Source: Combretum micranthum
Lineage: Eukaryota > Streptophyta > Magnoliopsida > Myrtales > Combretaceae
Length of the DNA: 64,000 nucleotides
Assembly (NCBI GenBank): GCA_024138025.1
Contig: JAMXBD010000402.1
Coordinates: forward strand, 868,001-932,000
Direction: 5' to 3'
Part shown: positions 46,596 to 59,182 of the stretch, in pieces
Position numbering within the stretch: the first letter of the stretch is position 1
How the letters are laid out: every line of letters starts with the position of its first letter
Notes under the pieces: generated by a model
What the model was told of the DNA's origin: nothing
Seen by the model: the letters and a program-made list of their open reading frames with translations, nothing else
The model's database searches: none
Translations under genes and position numbers: made by a program

Positions 46596-46931
46596 AGGGC
46601 CAAATTGCGTCAAAAAGTATCAACTTTTGAGATGAGTTAATTTAAGCCATTAACACTTGGAACAGTTAAAATGCGGAATCAATATTCTAAAAAATGAGTT
46701 AAATGAGATATCAATATTTCGCAAAGTAAGTCATAATAGGTATTCACATTTTGCAAAATTTGTTTAAGGTATTAATGCTTAGATTATTTTTAATTAATTT
46801 TCCTAAATAGTATGTTATAAATATCTCAATTGACTCACTTTATGAGATATTGATTTTTTTTAACCACTCAAGACATTGATAATTTAATTGAGCTTATCTA
46901 AAACTTTGATACTTTTTGATATAATTTACTT
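46596..46931. mobile_element. Foldback element
   Basis: The left arm (AATTGCGTCAAAAAGTATCA) pairs with the inverted right arm (AATTATATCAAAAAGTATCA). Further paired blocks such as ACACTTGGAACAGTTAAA against GTCTTGAGTGGTTAAA extend inward, with GAGATAT-type words near the centre. It is about 335 bp, without an open frame. Target duplication is unclear. Confidence 0.55.
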
Positions 46932-49140
46932 AATAAATAAGATTTGAAAATTTCTATTTCTGTTTTTCATATCATAATTTTTATTGAACCTTAAAAAAAA
47001 TGGACTATATGTTACATATTAAATAGAAATTAGTTTTAGTTTTATTTGCATGTATGATTTGCATAATATATATGACTCATAAATTTACCCACAAGTTTAA
47101 GTAAGCTGACTCATGATCTTAAATTAAAACTTGAATGGGTTTTAATTTAACTTTAAATTCAAATCATTTAATAATTAAATTCTATATAAAAAAGCTAATT
47201 AAGTATGAATAACCCACAAGCATGTCCCTTGTTGGTAACTCTATCAATATATTCCATGGCATGTCTACACCGTTTTAAAAGATGTGAAACACCTACAATT
47301 CCCTGGTAATAGTCACACACTATGTCCAAAAGCAAAAAGGAAAACCAAAATGCAAAGGATGTTACAATATAAAGAAGTATAAATTAGTTTAAAAATATAA
47401 ATATTATTATTTAATTATTTGGGTTAGACACGTGGACTAAGTTATAACGCCCAACAAGTCTGGTTCCCTAGATAGGATGACCAAGGAAGTTTTGGCATGG
47501 CTCATTGGTATGACCTATCTGTCATTCAACCTTTCTTAGTGTGACTATGCACCAAAAGAGACTTATCTTGGGTGTTGACTGTCAATGTGATCCAATGGAT
47601 AACGTTGATGACCTTACTTGATAGACACCCCAAGTCCCTTCTCATTCGAACAAGAAGAAATTGGACCAAAACTCTAAAGTGTTGCTGGATTTTTGTCTCA
47701 AGAGATCAAGCACTTGTTCATTACTGTTAGTGGCATTTGAGATCTGATAGCTCCTCCACTTGTCACAAATGCATTTCAACGATTGGGATTGCCTACTCTT
47801 CCTTTCTATTCTACTTCTCTCTTGATTACTTTTGACGTGTTATTGTGTGTCACTACTTAGAAATCACCTATAGTACGATAATTAGTACGTACATAACTAC
47901 TTTACTCGAATCCATACATCAATAAGTAGTGTCATTAGTTACCTCAGCAAATAGTTGTGCTCCATAATTGGTATCGACAAAGATTCAACATGCGGCAAGA
48001 TTCCATCGAAATGACTTTGATTTCTTTTTCCTTTTACATTCCTCTCTTTCACTTTTCCATTACGCAAATGGGGTGAGTGATAATGTAACTTTCATAGATA
48101 CCTTGCCCTTGAGTCTCGACTTTATTGACTAAGGAAATTGAAGGGAATGAACAGGAGGGAAGAAAAGGGGAAAAATATTATAATTTCATTATTTGGTAGG
48201 AAAAGAAATGTAGAAGCAATCGTGGGAAAATGACCAAAAGAGACAAAATTTTTCAACTTAATAGTAGGTTAAAGTATCACTTCTTTTAACGTACAGAGGC
48301 GAAATAATCACCTCCAACCCTTTCATATAAAACTTTGCCTTTTTAGCTAAAATGATGTGAGGATCGTCTAAATAGAGAACCTAAAGAAAGTTTCGTCTCA
48401 TTATATAATAAGACGAGTATCACCTAAAAATAAATGAGGCGAAACTCATCTCTAGTTTGGTCTAACTTGACATATATATATATATATATACTCATCCAAA
48501 AATTTATAATGGCCATTTATGATTTCTCACCTCCAATTATTTGTGATTTTACCACACTAAAATTCGTTATTCGTTCAATTGCGAGAAAATTAGCATATAC
48601 GCAAGTAGAAATAAACACAACTCGTATATGAGGAAGAACAAATGTTTTAAATTTGATTATACATGGTTTTGAAAATCTTGTTAATTAAAAAAATTATTAG
48701 TCACTAAAATAAGTAAGACAAGAATGATGATTGCAGAGAGCATAGGGTGTGATGACATTAAGTCGCAGCTGAACTTGTTTCCTAATATCTTGCATTACTC
48801 TGCCTCTCTACAGACAAGGAATCAAAATATTTTTCCTCTCCTGAATTAGTGGGTCCCAAGTGATTCGACATGGCGATAATATTTTATCGATTTTTTTTCT
48901 TGAATTAATCCCAGCAACACAAAAACAATATAAGGAAAAATGATTTAACCCCGTATCATTACGTTAAAAAATATATTCCCTTGTTTCGCTCTTAATATTA
49001 GTGTTAAATTGATCATAAATTATTAATGCAAAAGCAATATTAAGGGTCTCATGATGGTTATAATAGATCCCAATCACCAATAATCATATCGAACCAATCG
49101 CACTAAAAAAAAGGTTGTTATTGTAGAATTTTCTTATTTT
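46932..49140. other. Non-coding stretch with LTR-like block and small palindrome
   Basis: A GC-richer block at about 47440-47965 has no open frame and is followed by AATTGGTATCGACA, weakly reminiscent of a primer-binding site; it could be an LTR. A small palindrome at about 48389-48441 pairs AGTTTCGTCTCATT with AAATGAGGCGAAACT. A (TA)n lies at about 48472-48490. No gene is recognised. Confidence 0.35.
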
Positions 49141-49149
49141 TATATATAG

Positions 49150-51790
49150 TTATTTTTTTAATAACTTTTGGACTTCTTCTTTGATGGCGGCCCACTTCTT
49201 AGGGGCGAAGTGTCAGATTTTCTGACATACCAGCCTAAAATCTTTGTCGATGTTAAGCAAATGTGTAATTAGACTGGGGTTTATGCTTGTCATGTCGGCT
49301 GGTGACTAGACAAATACATCCTTGTTTGCCTTTAAAAAGGTAATCAAATCTTCTTTGACATCACGGTGGAGAGATGCTCCGACCTTGATCTTGTGGTCGA
49401 AGATATCATCGAAGGCGACCTCTTCCCTAAGCTTAGCTGTCTCGCTGCATTGTTTGAGGTTATGCCCAAGTTCTCCTTCAATCGTGCATACATGATCTCC
49501 TTTTACGACTCTCATGTATAGCTATTGGGACTGTTCTTGATCACTTCAGCATACGCCTATTCCCACTGGGGTAAGGAATTTGGCTTTGAGGTGTAGCTGA
49601 GAGACGATCATGGCGAATATGGATTGACTACCCCTATCTAATATGACATTGTAGGGAGACCAACAATCAACCACGGGGAAATCTATCAGATGTTCGATGC
49701 TGTATGGCTCCTCTCCGAGCTCGAGAGGCAAGGTAATGATGCCTCGAGGCTCAATATTTTGGTTGTTAAAGCCATACAGCTCGTGGTCATATGGCCATAA
49801 TTCCGGCTTTAGCTCATGTTTCATGTGTTCGTAAGCCTGATTGAAGAGTATGTCCGCCCTGTTTTCATTGTCAATCAATATCCTTTTGACCTTCCACCCT
49901 GATATGCAAGCAACAATAACAGGACATCCTAATGAGGGGTTTAGATTCCCTTGTAATCCTTGTCAAAAAAATGAAATGGTGGAGTCAATCCTCAACTTCT
50001 TTGGTCCCATGTTCATCACTAGTCGAGACATACTGGGCAATAATTCAGCTCTCACCAAGGTGATGTGCCCACCTATGATGTCTTAATTTCGCCATGACAT
50101 AGCTGATGTGCTAAGGTTCTAGCTTTAGGTCACCATCTACATATTGTTTTAGCTAACCTCGACGTACGGCATCCTCTATGGTGCTTTTGGACTACTAATA
50201 ATTTCCCGTATCATGTCTACAGTTGCGGTGACACTTGTAATATTCCTTGGAGTCTTTTCATCGTGGACTTGGTCTCATCGGAGGTGATGGCAGTAGGATG
50301 ACGCGGTTTCTTATTTCAAGGAACACATCATATATAGGCAATTTGAGGGGTGAACTCTTCATACATTAAGAAGAGCCTTCACTTTTCTCCATCTTTTATC
50401 CTTAGGTTTTTGTCAATTCGATTGGAATCGCAGTGATCCCTTGGTCGGTTCCTTTTCAAGAGATATCATCGGTCGCTCGAGTCTAAGTTGAGCGATTTTC
50501 GGTCTATCTTCGGGCATTCCTCTTGTCTTCTTGTCGGATATACTTCCGGTCTTTCTCCCTTACTTGCTCAAGCATGGTAAGTTGACATTTGGAGAGGGAG
50601 TTGAAGAAAGGACTTTCAACGAGAACCTCTTGTTTGATGGCTTCTAAAGCCACGTCTTGATTAAGGTTCGGGATCTAGAGACATGCTTCATTAAACCTTG
50701 CTAAATAGTCTCGTAGGGGTTCGCAGGGCCCTTGTCGTACTTCCTAGAGGTAAGAGGCATTCTTTTCTAGTGGTTTGCTCACCATAGAGTGTGTAAGAAA
50801 GGGGTTGGTAAGTTAAAAAAACGAGCTCACTGTATTTGGTTTGAGCTTGTTGAACGATATCCTAGCTACTCCTCCAAAGGTGGTAGAAAAAGTCTTACAT
50901 CATATGGCATCTAAAAAGTTATGTATCGCCATAGTGGACTAGAATTGGGCAATGTGGTCTTCTGGGTCCATCATCCCATGGTACGATTCCATAGTAGGGA
51001 GCCTCATCCTGTAGGGAGCACTTCTGACTGGATTTTGAGCACAAAGAATGTCTTATCGATGGTGCTTTTATGACGGGCTCACCTTTGAAGCCTCTTTGAT
51101 GGTGGACAACCTTCTCACCATGTCGCATATCCTTTCCTATTAGAGCCAAGCTAGGTATCTTTTGGGATAGGAGTGTGGGTGCCCCTATCATGGTCCCAAA
51201 CTAGGCAAGGATTCATTGTCCTTTCTTTATTAGGTTGATAATTGTCGACTTAGTGTCGAGCAGCGGTATGGGCTGACTGCTGTGAGGCAGTGTGCGCTTG
51301 TGATGCCTTGTATATTGCTTTCGTAGGGCTACGTGAAGTACAGCTCCCCATGAGCATTTTGGGATGGTCCAAGGCTGTGAGACCATTCTCTAGTGAAGGT
51401 TCTTGCTCTGAGGGAGCCTACAACACCCTCGCAATTACGTTCGTTCAGCTCTCCTTCATGTCTGAGTGATGATTGAATTAAGGAAACACTTCTATGCACT
51501 AGAGGAGTGCTCTTTCAGGTGTAAATCCTTCAACTCTTCTAACTCTGTTATTCTGACTTGTAGGAGGGCATTCGATCGTTCGTTTTCTATGTTCTGGTGT
51601 ACTAAATGTCTGCATAAGTGTTCCAACTCTAAAATTCGGCCCTCTTCTATAGGGCCAGCATTAATGATGATGGTCGGACCGTAATGTGGCATCTCATAGG
51701 TTTCACCATCAATAGCATGAGAAGTGGGTGGTAAGGGAGTAGAATCACCACGATTCCTACTTCGTTGTGGCCTGTGCATCGTGAGAGGAT
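49150..51790 (-). pseudogene. Ty3/gypsy gag-protease-start of RT fossil
   Basis: In minus-strand order: a gag N-terminus (51492-51779), further gag with HNFLDAIWCKTFSTTFGGVA around 50850-50950, a gag end YYKCHR.CRHDT...IEDAVRRG near 50130-50260, an aspartic protease region RADILFNQAYEHM, GIITLPLELGEEPYSI and PYNVILDRGSQSIFAMIVSQ (49546-49878), and the approach to RT with SPADMTSINPSLITHLLNID and HFAPKKWAAIKEEVQKLL near 49150-49320. In the family the protease begins DSGSSADILF; here it is DNENRADILF, losing the D-S/T-G catalytic triad. Many stops and frameshifts are present. It ends within the first part of RT, so most of RT, RNase H and integrase are missing. Confidence 0.85.
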
Positions 51791-51839
51791 GGTTCTATCG
51801 GCTAAGGTTTTAAAAGGGTTTTTTGGAAAGAGGTAACAA

Positions 51840-52690
51840 GTGAGTGTTTAACGGTGTTTAGTGCTTGATTTCCCATAGACAAGGCTAAAATGTTATGCGA
51901 GCTAAATCTGGTGCAAGGTGGGTGTAAATAGAATGTTAGATAAGTTGTTTTTTCTATTTGTACTATATGTTTTTTTTCCTATCCTCTTTCCTTTGTTGTC
52001 CTGTTGTCCCCTTGCCGGGGGTAGGGGTGGGTGGGGGAAGGAGTATTTATAGGGTTTGAGGGTCATACCAGGATACCTAGTACAAGGCCATGTACTAGGT
52101 ATAGAGGTAGCACTCAAATTGGATGGCTTGACGTTGTGGAGCGCGGCCGAGCTATTAATGTCCCCTTGATCACGAGATGTGACTAGGACGTGTGGCGCAA
52201 TGGAAGAAGATAGGGAAATGAGGTCGGACTGGATCGAGGACGAGCTAGTTGACCCAACAACTTGATGAGCTCAGAGAGGTGTCTTGAGGTGTGGACCCAA
52301 GGTCGAGTCTTGTATCTCTTTGTATAGTTGAGGTATTACATTCTTCAACAACTCTAGAAATGAGATGAATTGAGCTGTGCTTCCGTAGGTTGTTGATGGC
52401 AAGGGTTCATGAGCCCTAAAAGACCAAGTGGGCCTAGAGCTATATTTTACCATCAACTACTTGTAGAATCAAGCATCTGGTGTAGATAGTAATATCTCAC
52501 CACTAGATTAGCATAAAGGAGCATAAATCCATGGAAGAGATTATCTAATTTATCACATGACTGAATAGAGAAAGATTTCCCCAGAGTTTTAGAGGAAAGA
52601 CCCACAGATTGACTTAAGCATCGGAGTGGTCATGTCGAGCAACCCCCCAACCTCAGTGCACCTCCGATCGATTTTTTGTTTTGTATGAAC
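51840..52690 (-). mobile_element. Probable 5' LTR or leader of the gypsy fossil
   Basis: Lies immediately upstream of the gag start on the same strand. It is GC-richer than average. No reading frame is convincing; the short ones at 51902-52117 and 52271-52456 have no family motif. The stretch 52560-52680 contains GACTTAAGCATCGGAGTGGT, shared with the LTR-like pieces near 17296 and 62963, but in those the block is read on the plus strand. The region may therefore join two different LTR fragments. No TG/CA ends or target duplication were fixed. Confidence 0.4.
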
Positions 52691-53570
52691 CAATGTCTAT
52701 CGATGAAATTAGCTTGTGCAACAATTGTTATTTACTTTGTAAGATATATTTTTTTCCCAGAATATTTCAATAATCATGTTCTATAAAACACACAGGTATA
52801 GGCTATCCTATGGATCCCATAAGTTTTCTATTACATATTTATAATATCAAAATTCCAACATAAATTTTAAAAAACCTAAACCCATTATTTTCATACTAAT
52901 ATAAATGAGAATTATACACAAGATTTAGTAGGATTATATATATATATATATATATATGTACACTTTCTTACCCCAGCGAAGGATAACTTATTACATTTAT
53001 ATTTTTATATGCACATTGCATGGCACTCATTCCTTGAGATTGATTAGCTTTTTACCATGCAGTTTGTCTTCATTTTAGGTTGTGTATATGTTCATTTCTC
53101 ATTCTTTTCCTTAGAACTCAAAAGTGGAAATACAATAAGTTTATTCCTTCATTATTATTATTTGATAAATTATGTAGAGTGCACACAAGATGCCCTAAAT
53201 TCAATTCTTTATGTACTTTATAGGTTTTTAGAATGGATATAAGATGTGGGAACATGATATTGGACGTCTCTTCTTCGAGTAAGTTTGCAAATTTGAGCCT
53301 AAAATCTATCCTTTGAATCTTAATATTCATTCAAATTTATCCGGTAGAATATGTTATTACATGGTGAAGAGTACAACTCTTCTGAGCTAAAAATGAGGCT
53401 TTTAAAGTTTGTTTTAAAACTTTTAATTTTTATTTTTATCTTTTTAAGTTAAAATTTGTTGCAGTCAAGCCGTAATTCTCTGATAACCTTTCTTAACCGA
53501 GATCGACATTTTAACTTTTGTTGTAATACCTGAGGCTACATCGATGTGGGTGATGATTTATCATTGTGAA

Positions 53571-53608
<38 letters not shown>

Positions 53609-55076
53609 GACAACTGGAAAAAGAAAGCAGTAACACATGAGATTTATCATGAAAACAATTAAAGAAAGGTAAAAAACTATCGGCTAAAGTACAAACAATG
53701 TATTACAACATGATATAATCGCTCTGATATATATATATATATATATATTTCCTTCTCTCTCTCTGAAAAGGAGATAATTTGTCTTTCTAAGGTACTGCTC
53801 CCGCATGTAATTCCAACATCTTAGTACTAGTTCGACTTAGAAACGGATTAAAACATACTGGAGTTTGTGGAAGTTCCAACATCTTAGCATTTCGAATGAA
53901 AAAAAGAAAAACTAGCATTTCAAAGGAAACAACTTAAGGAGGGAAAAAAAAAAAAAACATATATCGATACTATTCAAGCCACGATGGAGCTTTGGTATCT
54001 TAGTTTTTCTATCAAATAACTTTAAATGTAACATATGATCCCTCTATACATATATTTAAACTAAAAGGATTTTTTTTTTTAAGTTGACAAAGTCAATGAA
54101 CCACTTTCCAATATTTATGAGGATTGAGATAAATAATAACTTCCCCATCTTCACAAAATGTTTATTAAAGAGCAATTAACTTTCACATCTACACATCTTG
54201 ATACAATGTTGTTCTTTTTCTTTTTTTTTTTTTTTCCAATAGTATTTGTTCTTCATTCTTTTCCATTTTACAATTGCCTTAAACATTTTCACTGCTTTTT
54301 ATTTTTATAGTCCTAATAAAAAAAGAATTTATAGCACATTTATCGCGGATGAATTCAAATAGGGGAAAGAACATGGCTTCGGTCAATCAATGACCCGGTA
54401 GTCGACCGTTGGCCTCTAGCAGTCAACTTCCACTCATTGGCAACCAATCCCTACAGATCAAAACTTGCTCCGGCATTGTCTTCTCCATTGTGTTTTTTTT
54501 CCTCCTCCTCCCAACCATCTACGCTTTAAAAATCCATGTAAACTTAACATGTAAAAGCTTGGATTTAAATCCATCAAATTTACTTTCTGAAAAAATTTCT
54601 AAATTTACAAACGCCATTAAAATACCTTATATATAATATCATTATGATATCATTTTATCACTTATAATTTCGATTATTAATTATACAAGATGACTTTTTG
54701 AAAAGCTTAATTTAGAACAAATTGAAGAAAATAAATATGGATGATTATAATATATTTTATAATATAGTTGTTTTTCAACTACCAAACCTTTAATATGTTG
54801 GGTAATTGCTGCTAATAATCTGGAGAGAATAAAAATGAATAAATAAATAACTAGCAAATTTCTTAAGACACCTTTAATCGACTAATAATAGATTATGGAA
54901 CAAAAAGATGATACAAACGTAATAATGCAACCTTGCCACAACTACTAGTGCACACATATGCATTATTATTATTCACATACCAACGATCTTGTGTACATGA
55001 TATATAATTCAATTCAACATACTTAATTAATTAAATACCCTCACTGGATTAGAACATTATTTGATGATCAGCTGAG
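52691..55076. other. Non-coding stretch, 3' side of the DUF594 gene
   Basis: Contains (TA)n tracts at about 52935-52957, 53573-53600 and 53727-53748. An open frame at 54409-54636 (plus) begins with TTG and would give a hydrophobic leader (IVFSIVFFFLLLPTIYALKI), but it has no ATG at that place and no homology I can name, so it is not called a gene. Confidence 0.4.
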
Positions 55077-57182
55077 CTATTCAACAGTATTTGGTTTCTT
55101 GCAATGATCAGTGAGGCCAAAATGAATCAACAAAAGCCAGACATGAGTTATTAGCTCTCCACCGCGCCTCAGTTGCTGCAAATGGAAACTTGCCTTGGAA
55201 TTCAAGGCCGCTAATACCAGTAGTCCCATCCATGTCTCACGTAGGAGCTCAAATCTGAAACCAACATCTTCGATACCCTCCATGAGCTGGGACGCGAGCT
55301 TACAGCCGTAGAACATTACAAACTTGCTCTTGTCCCTTAAGGACACTGTCAAGTTGAGTTGGGTGTTCACTTGATTAAGCAGCAGATTACAAGCATCCTC
55401 CTTCAAACTATTCTCAGCATACCTGATCATTTTCCCTTTTTCTTTCCGCAGCCACAACTCACACCTATAAAAAATGTTAGATTTGGAGCTGGGATCATTC
55501 TGTCTACCAGTAGACCGGTGGCGGTGAGGCTTGAGGAAGGTAGTCATCATGGAATGCATATCTTTGAAGTTGATACGTCCTATTCCTGCTGGAGATAAGG
55601 AAGGGTACATGACCAAAAGATACAACATGTACCGGGATATATCTAAGCTGACTTCGGCGTCGTTAAGCACGGCTCGAGCAGCTTCACGGCTCGTTATGAA
55701 ATCGCTGTGGGAAGCATGACAGCAAATGTCAGTAGCAATATGCCATATAAGGACCCACATCTCGAATTCACACTCTCCTGAGATCGACCATTTGAAGCTC
55801 TGTAGCCGTTCCTTTTGTTGGGGGTTCTTCCACTTCATGTCCCACAAGGATTGGAGATCCTTATACATAGGACTGGGCATCGTCTTTATGTGATCATATA
55901 AACGATCCTTGAAGCCATCTTCCACGTTGCAGTGGCTGAGGTACAAGTGCTTGTGGATCCCATGGATCTCTAGACGACAAAGGTAGTGCTTCTCTTTAAG
56001 AGAATAACTCACTAGGCTAAATTGGCCAATCTTGCCAGACCATCTTTGCTGTTTAAAGAGTAGCGATAGCCACTTGACGATGCCCAAGAATCTCATGTGT
56101 TTGTGCTTAATCAGCCAACAGGTGACTCTATCGGAGAATAAATGCTGGAACAGGAATGCATAAAGTTCAAGGAAGAATGCGGCTACCACCAAGGCCAAAG
56201 TTATGTGGATGTCCATTTTATTATATGTATAAGCATTCTTCCTATAAAAGGAAGTGAAAGTGAAGACACCCAAGGTGATGCTGGTGAGAGATAAAGTGAT
56301 GACCCTACTTGCAACTCCCCAGAAGGTCTGGAACAACATGGCCTTTGTAAATAGTAAGTCATAAATGGATCCCAGTTCAATTGCGACGACATTGAGAACC
56401 GATCGATAATATTTGTCTTTTAGTGTCGACCTAGCAGAATCGTCATCCTCTAAGCTGAGCAGCTGATCCGTGAATGCGGGTTGGAAAATATCAATCAACC
56501 TTCTCGCGAGAAGTATTTCTTCCTGCCTGCGTTTGTAACGATCCGTACACGAGAGTTCCACCTCTTTATCCTTCCAATTCAAGCCAACATCATGATCCAA
56601 TTTCGGAATCCTCCGATGTCGCTCAGCCGTTGATTCGCTGAATGATTCACTGCTAGCAGCCCAAAGGGCCCAAACCCGCTCGCTGTACTTGATAAGGCCA
56701 CAGATGAAGATGAGGACATAAAGCCATGAAATATAGGAACCACTCCATGTCAAGAACAAGATATAAAGGGTTAGCACCGCTTGGCAAACCAATGTAAGGC
56801 AATGTCTGAGCCAGAGCTCATTATCTTCTACGGCATACGCCGTGATGGCATCGGGACCTCCTAAGTGCATCAGCAGAAACGGCGCCCAAAAGGCCTTCAA
56901 CTCGGTGGTTGGGTCAATATCATTATTACTACTGCAACTGCCGTACCTACTCTGTAGTGGGGGTTGGATCCGGATGACGCCAACGGCAAATATAGCCACA
57001 GCGTCGGCTGACAAGTAAGCACACCAAACCACGATCCTGATCCAAAGGTCGCATATTTGTTTCCGGCGACTACCCAGGGTGATGAGTACTATTTGAAAGG
57101 TAAGGCTCAACAAGACCAGGATCCTTTGCTCCAGATGAAGCTCCCAATCCTCTATCCACTTTGGAGGAAATATCTCCCACAT
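55077..57182 (-). CDS. DUF4220 / DUF594 membrane protein
   Basis: An intact single-exon gene encoding 701 residues. The open frame reaches 57269, but its first codon there is GTG; the first ATG is at 57182 (MWEIFPPKWIEDWELHLEQR), which also matches the usual family start before a first membrane segment (ILVLLSLTFQIVLITLG). Several further hydrophobic segments follow. The DUF4220 core contains AFWAPFLLMHLGGPDAITAY and AVEDNELWLRHCLTL; two later hydrophobic segments surround TLALVVAAFFLELYAFLF. The C-terminal DUF594 part includes LRRGGELITHVWLLLIHFGL near the end. The length fits this plant family, whose members are usually about 650-800 residues, intronless and in clusters. Molecular function is unknown; some members have been tied to stress or defence in genetic studies, so a role here would be a guess. 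No stop or frameshift is seen. Confidence 0.93.
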   Translation of the reverse strand: MWEIFPPKWIEDWELHLEQRILVLLSLTFQIVLITLGSRRKQICDLWIRIVVWCAYLSADAVAIFAVGVIRIQPPLQSRYGSCSSNNDIDPTTELKAFWAPFLLMHLGGPDAITAYAVEDNELWLRHCLTLVCQAVLTLYILFLTWSGSYISWLYVLIFICGLIKYSERVWALWAASSESFSESTAERHRRIPKLDHDVGLNWKDKEVELSCTDRYKRRQEEILLARRLIDIFQPAFTDQLLSLEDDDSARSTLKDKYYRSVLNVVAIELGSIYDLLFTKAMLFQTFWGVASRVITLSLTSITLGVFTFTSFYRKNAYTYNKMDIHITLALVVAAFFLELYAFLFQHLFSDRVTCWLIKHKHMRFLGIVKWLSLLFKQQRWSGKIGQFSLVSYSLKEKHYLCRLEIHGIHKHLYLSHCNVEDGFKDRLYDHIKTMPSPMYKDLQSLWDMKWKNPQQKERLQSFKWSISGECEFEMWVLIWHIATDICCHASHSDFITSREAARAVLNDAEVSLDISRYMLYLLVMYPSLSPAGIGRINFKDMHSMMTTFLKPHRHRSTGRQNDPSSKSNIFYRCELWLRKEKGKMIRYAENSLKEDACNLLLNQVNTQLNLTVSLRDKSKFVMFYGCKLASQLMEGIEDVGFRFELLRETWMGLLVLAALNSKASFHLQQLRRGGELITHVWLLLIHFGLTDHCKKPNTVE

Positions 57183-57247
57183 ACTCCTCGTCCTAAGCAG
57201 TACCAAACTGGTAATAACTGCAATATCTATCGATTTAGCGTGAAAAA

Positions 57248-57255
57248 TATTTATA
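57248..57255 (-). promoter_or_regulatory. Possible TATA box of the DUF594 gene
   Basis: On the minus strand the sequence reads TATAAATA, about 66 bp upstream of the ATG at 57182. Transcription would then start roughly 35 bp before the ATG. In AT-rich DNA such a string arises easily by chance. Confidence 0.35.
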
Positions 57256-57533
57256 AAGGTTAGCTCCACACAACTACTTTCATAAATTTGGAAAAGCCAT
57301 CAATATCTATTTCATCTGTATCTGTATTTTTTTCAAAATGATATGTACAAATATATTCAATTTACATATATATTTTATCTATATTTGATCTTTTGATGAA
57401 AACTGCAAACTTTTTTTATTGATATCTATTTCTTGATAAATAATTTGTTAGAAAAGAATTTAAAAAAAATGTTTGTATTTACGAAAAAAGCCAAACAAAC
57501 AGACCGTATATTTATTACTTGGCACCTTGGGTC

Positions 57534-59182
57534 TAGGGACGGAGCTGGGGGGGCCGGCCAGCCGTCGCGAATCAGTGTATATTGTTAAAGAAAATAAATG
57601 ATATTATAAATTTTGAGAATATAATTGTGAATATGTTTAATAATGCAGCGGTTAAGGAAGTAGTTGTGCATTCTGCATGACCCAGGTTCGGTTTGTGATG
57701 TTTTTAATTTTATGGTGCTTTACAGCTTTTCTTTTAGTTGTTATTTTCAAGGTTGGTCATGCACTTTCGTCATTGTTTTCAAGGTGGGGTTTGCAGTGAA
57801 TATTTTGTACGTAAATAGTTTCAGTAGTGAATATTTGTCCATTAATCTTTTGTCTGTTAATGGTTCTTTTCCTTATTTTTTTCATTCTTACGTTTTTCCT
57901 TTTTTATTTAATTTTTTCTTGTCATAATCTTCCTTTTTAGATTTTTTATTATCCACATATTTTGCAATATAAACAGGTTCTAAAAAAAGAAAAAAAGAAG
58001 GGCACATTAAAATCTCTCTCTTTATGGATTTTTTAAAATCGTTTTAAAGTTTTTGTTAATAATTTCACAATTTTTTCTATCATAACCTTTGTTTAGATTT
58101 TCTAAAAATTTAAATTTTATATTAAAATGCTGTAAAATACATTTTAAATTCTATAATTGACTGTTCTAATTTTTTTAACACTTATTTTTTTAATTATTTA
58201 CACAATATTAGTATTAAAGACATTGGAAAAATATGGAATGAACAGAGATGATCCTTTTTATTTTATTTTATTTTATTTTATATGACTGTTGAAAATTGAA
58301 AAACATAGTGTTAATAAAATATATACAAAATGGTTGGTAAGATCCTACTGACGACGCATGGGCTCTAAAATTAAGATTATGAAAATCATATTGTGTATAA
58401 TTACACTATGCTAATAGTAAATTGAAAGTGATATAATGATTATAGTAGGATTCTTTTCATTTTTTTTTTTTTTACTTTGTACTTACATTAGTTATAGTTC
58501 ATGACTTATTTAATTTTTTAGATAGGAAAGGAAATATGATTACTAAAAACTTAGATGATATATATTAAATATGATGGACCTAAGTATTGCTTCTTGAAAA
58601 TTTTACGTAGCATTTTATTAGTTAGTATTTTGATAAATTTATTATATTTACTTATTATAAATAATATGAATTTCTATGTAACTGTTTATAAAATATCTCT
58701 CTCTCCTCTCTCTCTATATATATATATATAAAGTAATTTCTCAAAATAGCTAGTAAAGAGATCAATTTATATATTTATGTATCGATATATATATATATAT
58801 ATATATTTAGAAGCCATTTGGTGAGATTTTTTACTTATGCACAATATTTTATGATATTGATTACTATATTTTTTTTATTTACAAAAAAAAAAGGATATCT
58901 TATAAGGAAAATTTTATCTTATAAATATAGATAATCATCATAAAATATTACATAATAAAAAATAGCTTTTTTTTTAATGCATGTGGTATTGTATACTACA
59001 ATAATTTAAATAAATATTGTTCACAGTATCATATGTTTTACTTTGTTGAATTTATGATAAATGAAAAACTCAAAACATATACTGTAATTCTAAGAAAAAA
59101 ACAAACATTTTATAGATAAATTCAATTTCAACTTAAGATGAAAGATCGACTCCCCAAAATAATATTCCTACATTCATCCCTG
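57534..59182. mobile_element. 1.65-kb DNA transposon-like insertion with empty-site evidence
   Basis: Flanks are CTTGGGTC (57526-57533) and CTCGGGTC (59183-59190), an 8-bp duplication with one mismatch. The ends are TAGGGACGGAGCTGG and, read inverted from the right, CAGGGATGAATGTAGG, a short imperfect terminal inverted repeat. The text left of the element (TTTATTACTTGGCACC) and right of it (GTACTATGATTGGATAGC) is contiguous, with minor changes, in the neighbouring tandem copy at about 59451-59490 (TTTATTACTTGACACCTCTC then ATGTACTATGATTGG). That is the pre-insertion site. The element is AT-rich inside without a transposase frame. A tRNA-like string with GGTTCGGTTT near 57650-57695 may be part of a SINE fragment. 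hAT class is the best guess from the 8-bp duplication. Confidence 0.6.

Noticed and set aside
54409..54636. Possible small secreted protein with hydrophobic leader
   Set aside because: The frame starts with TTG, with no ATG before the hydrophobic part; no homology recognised.
57183..57269. N-terminal extension of the DUF594 protein
   Set aside because: The upstream start codon is GTG; the first ATG at 57182 fits the family start.
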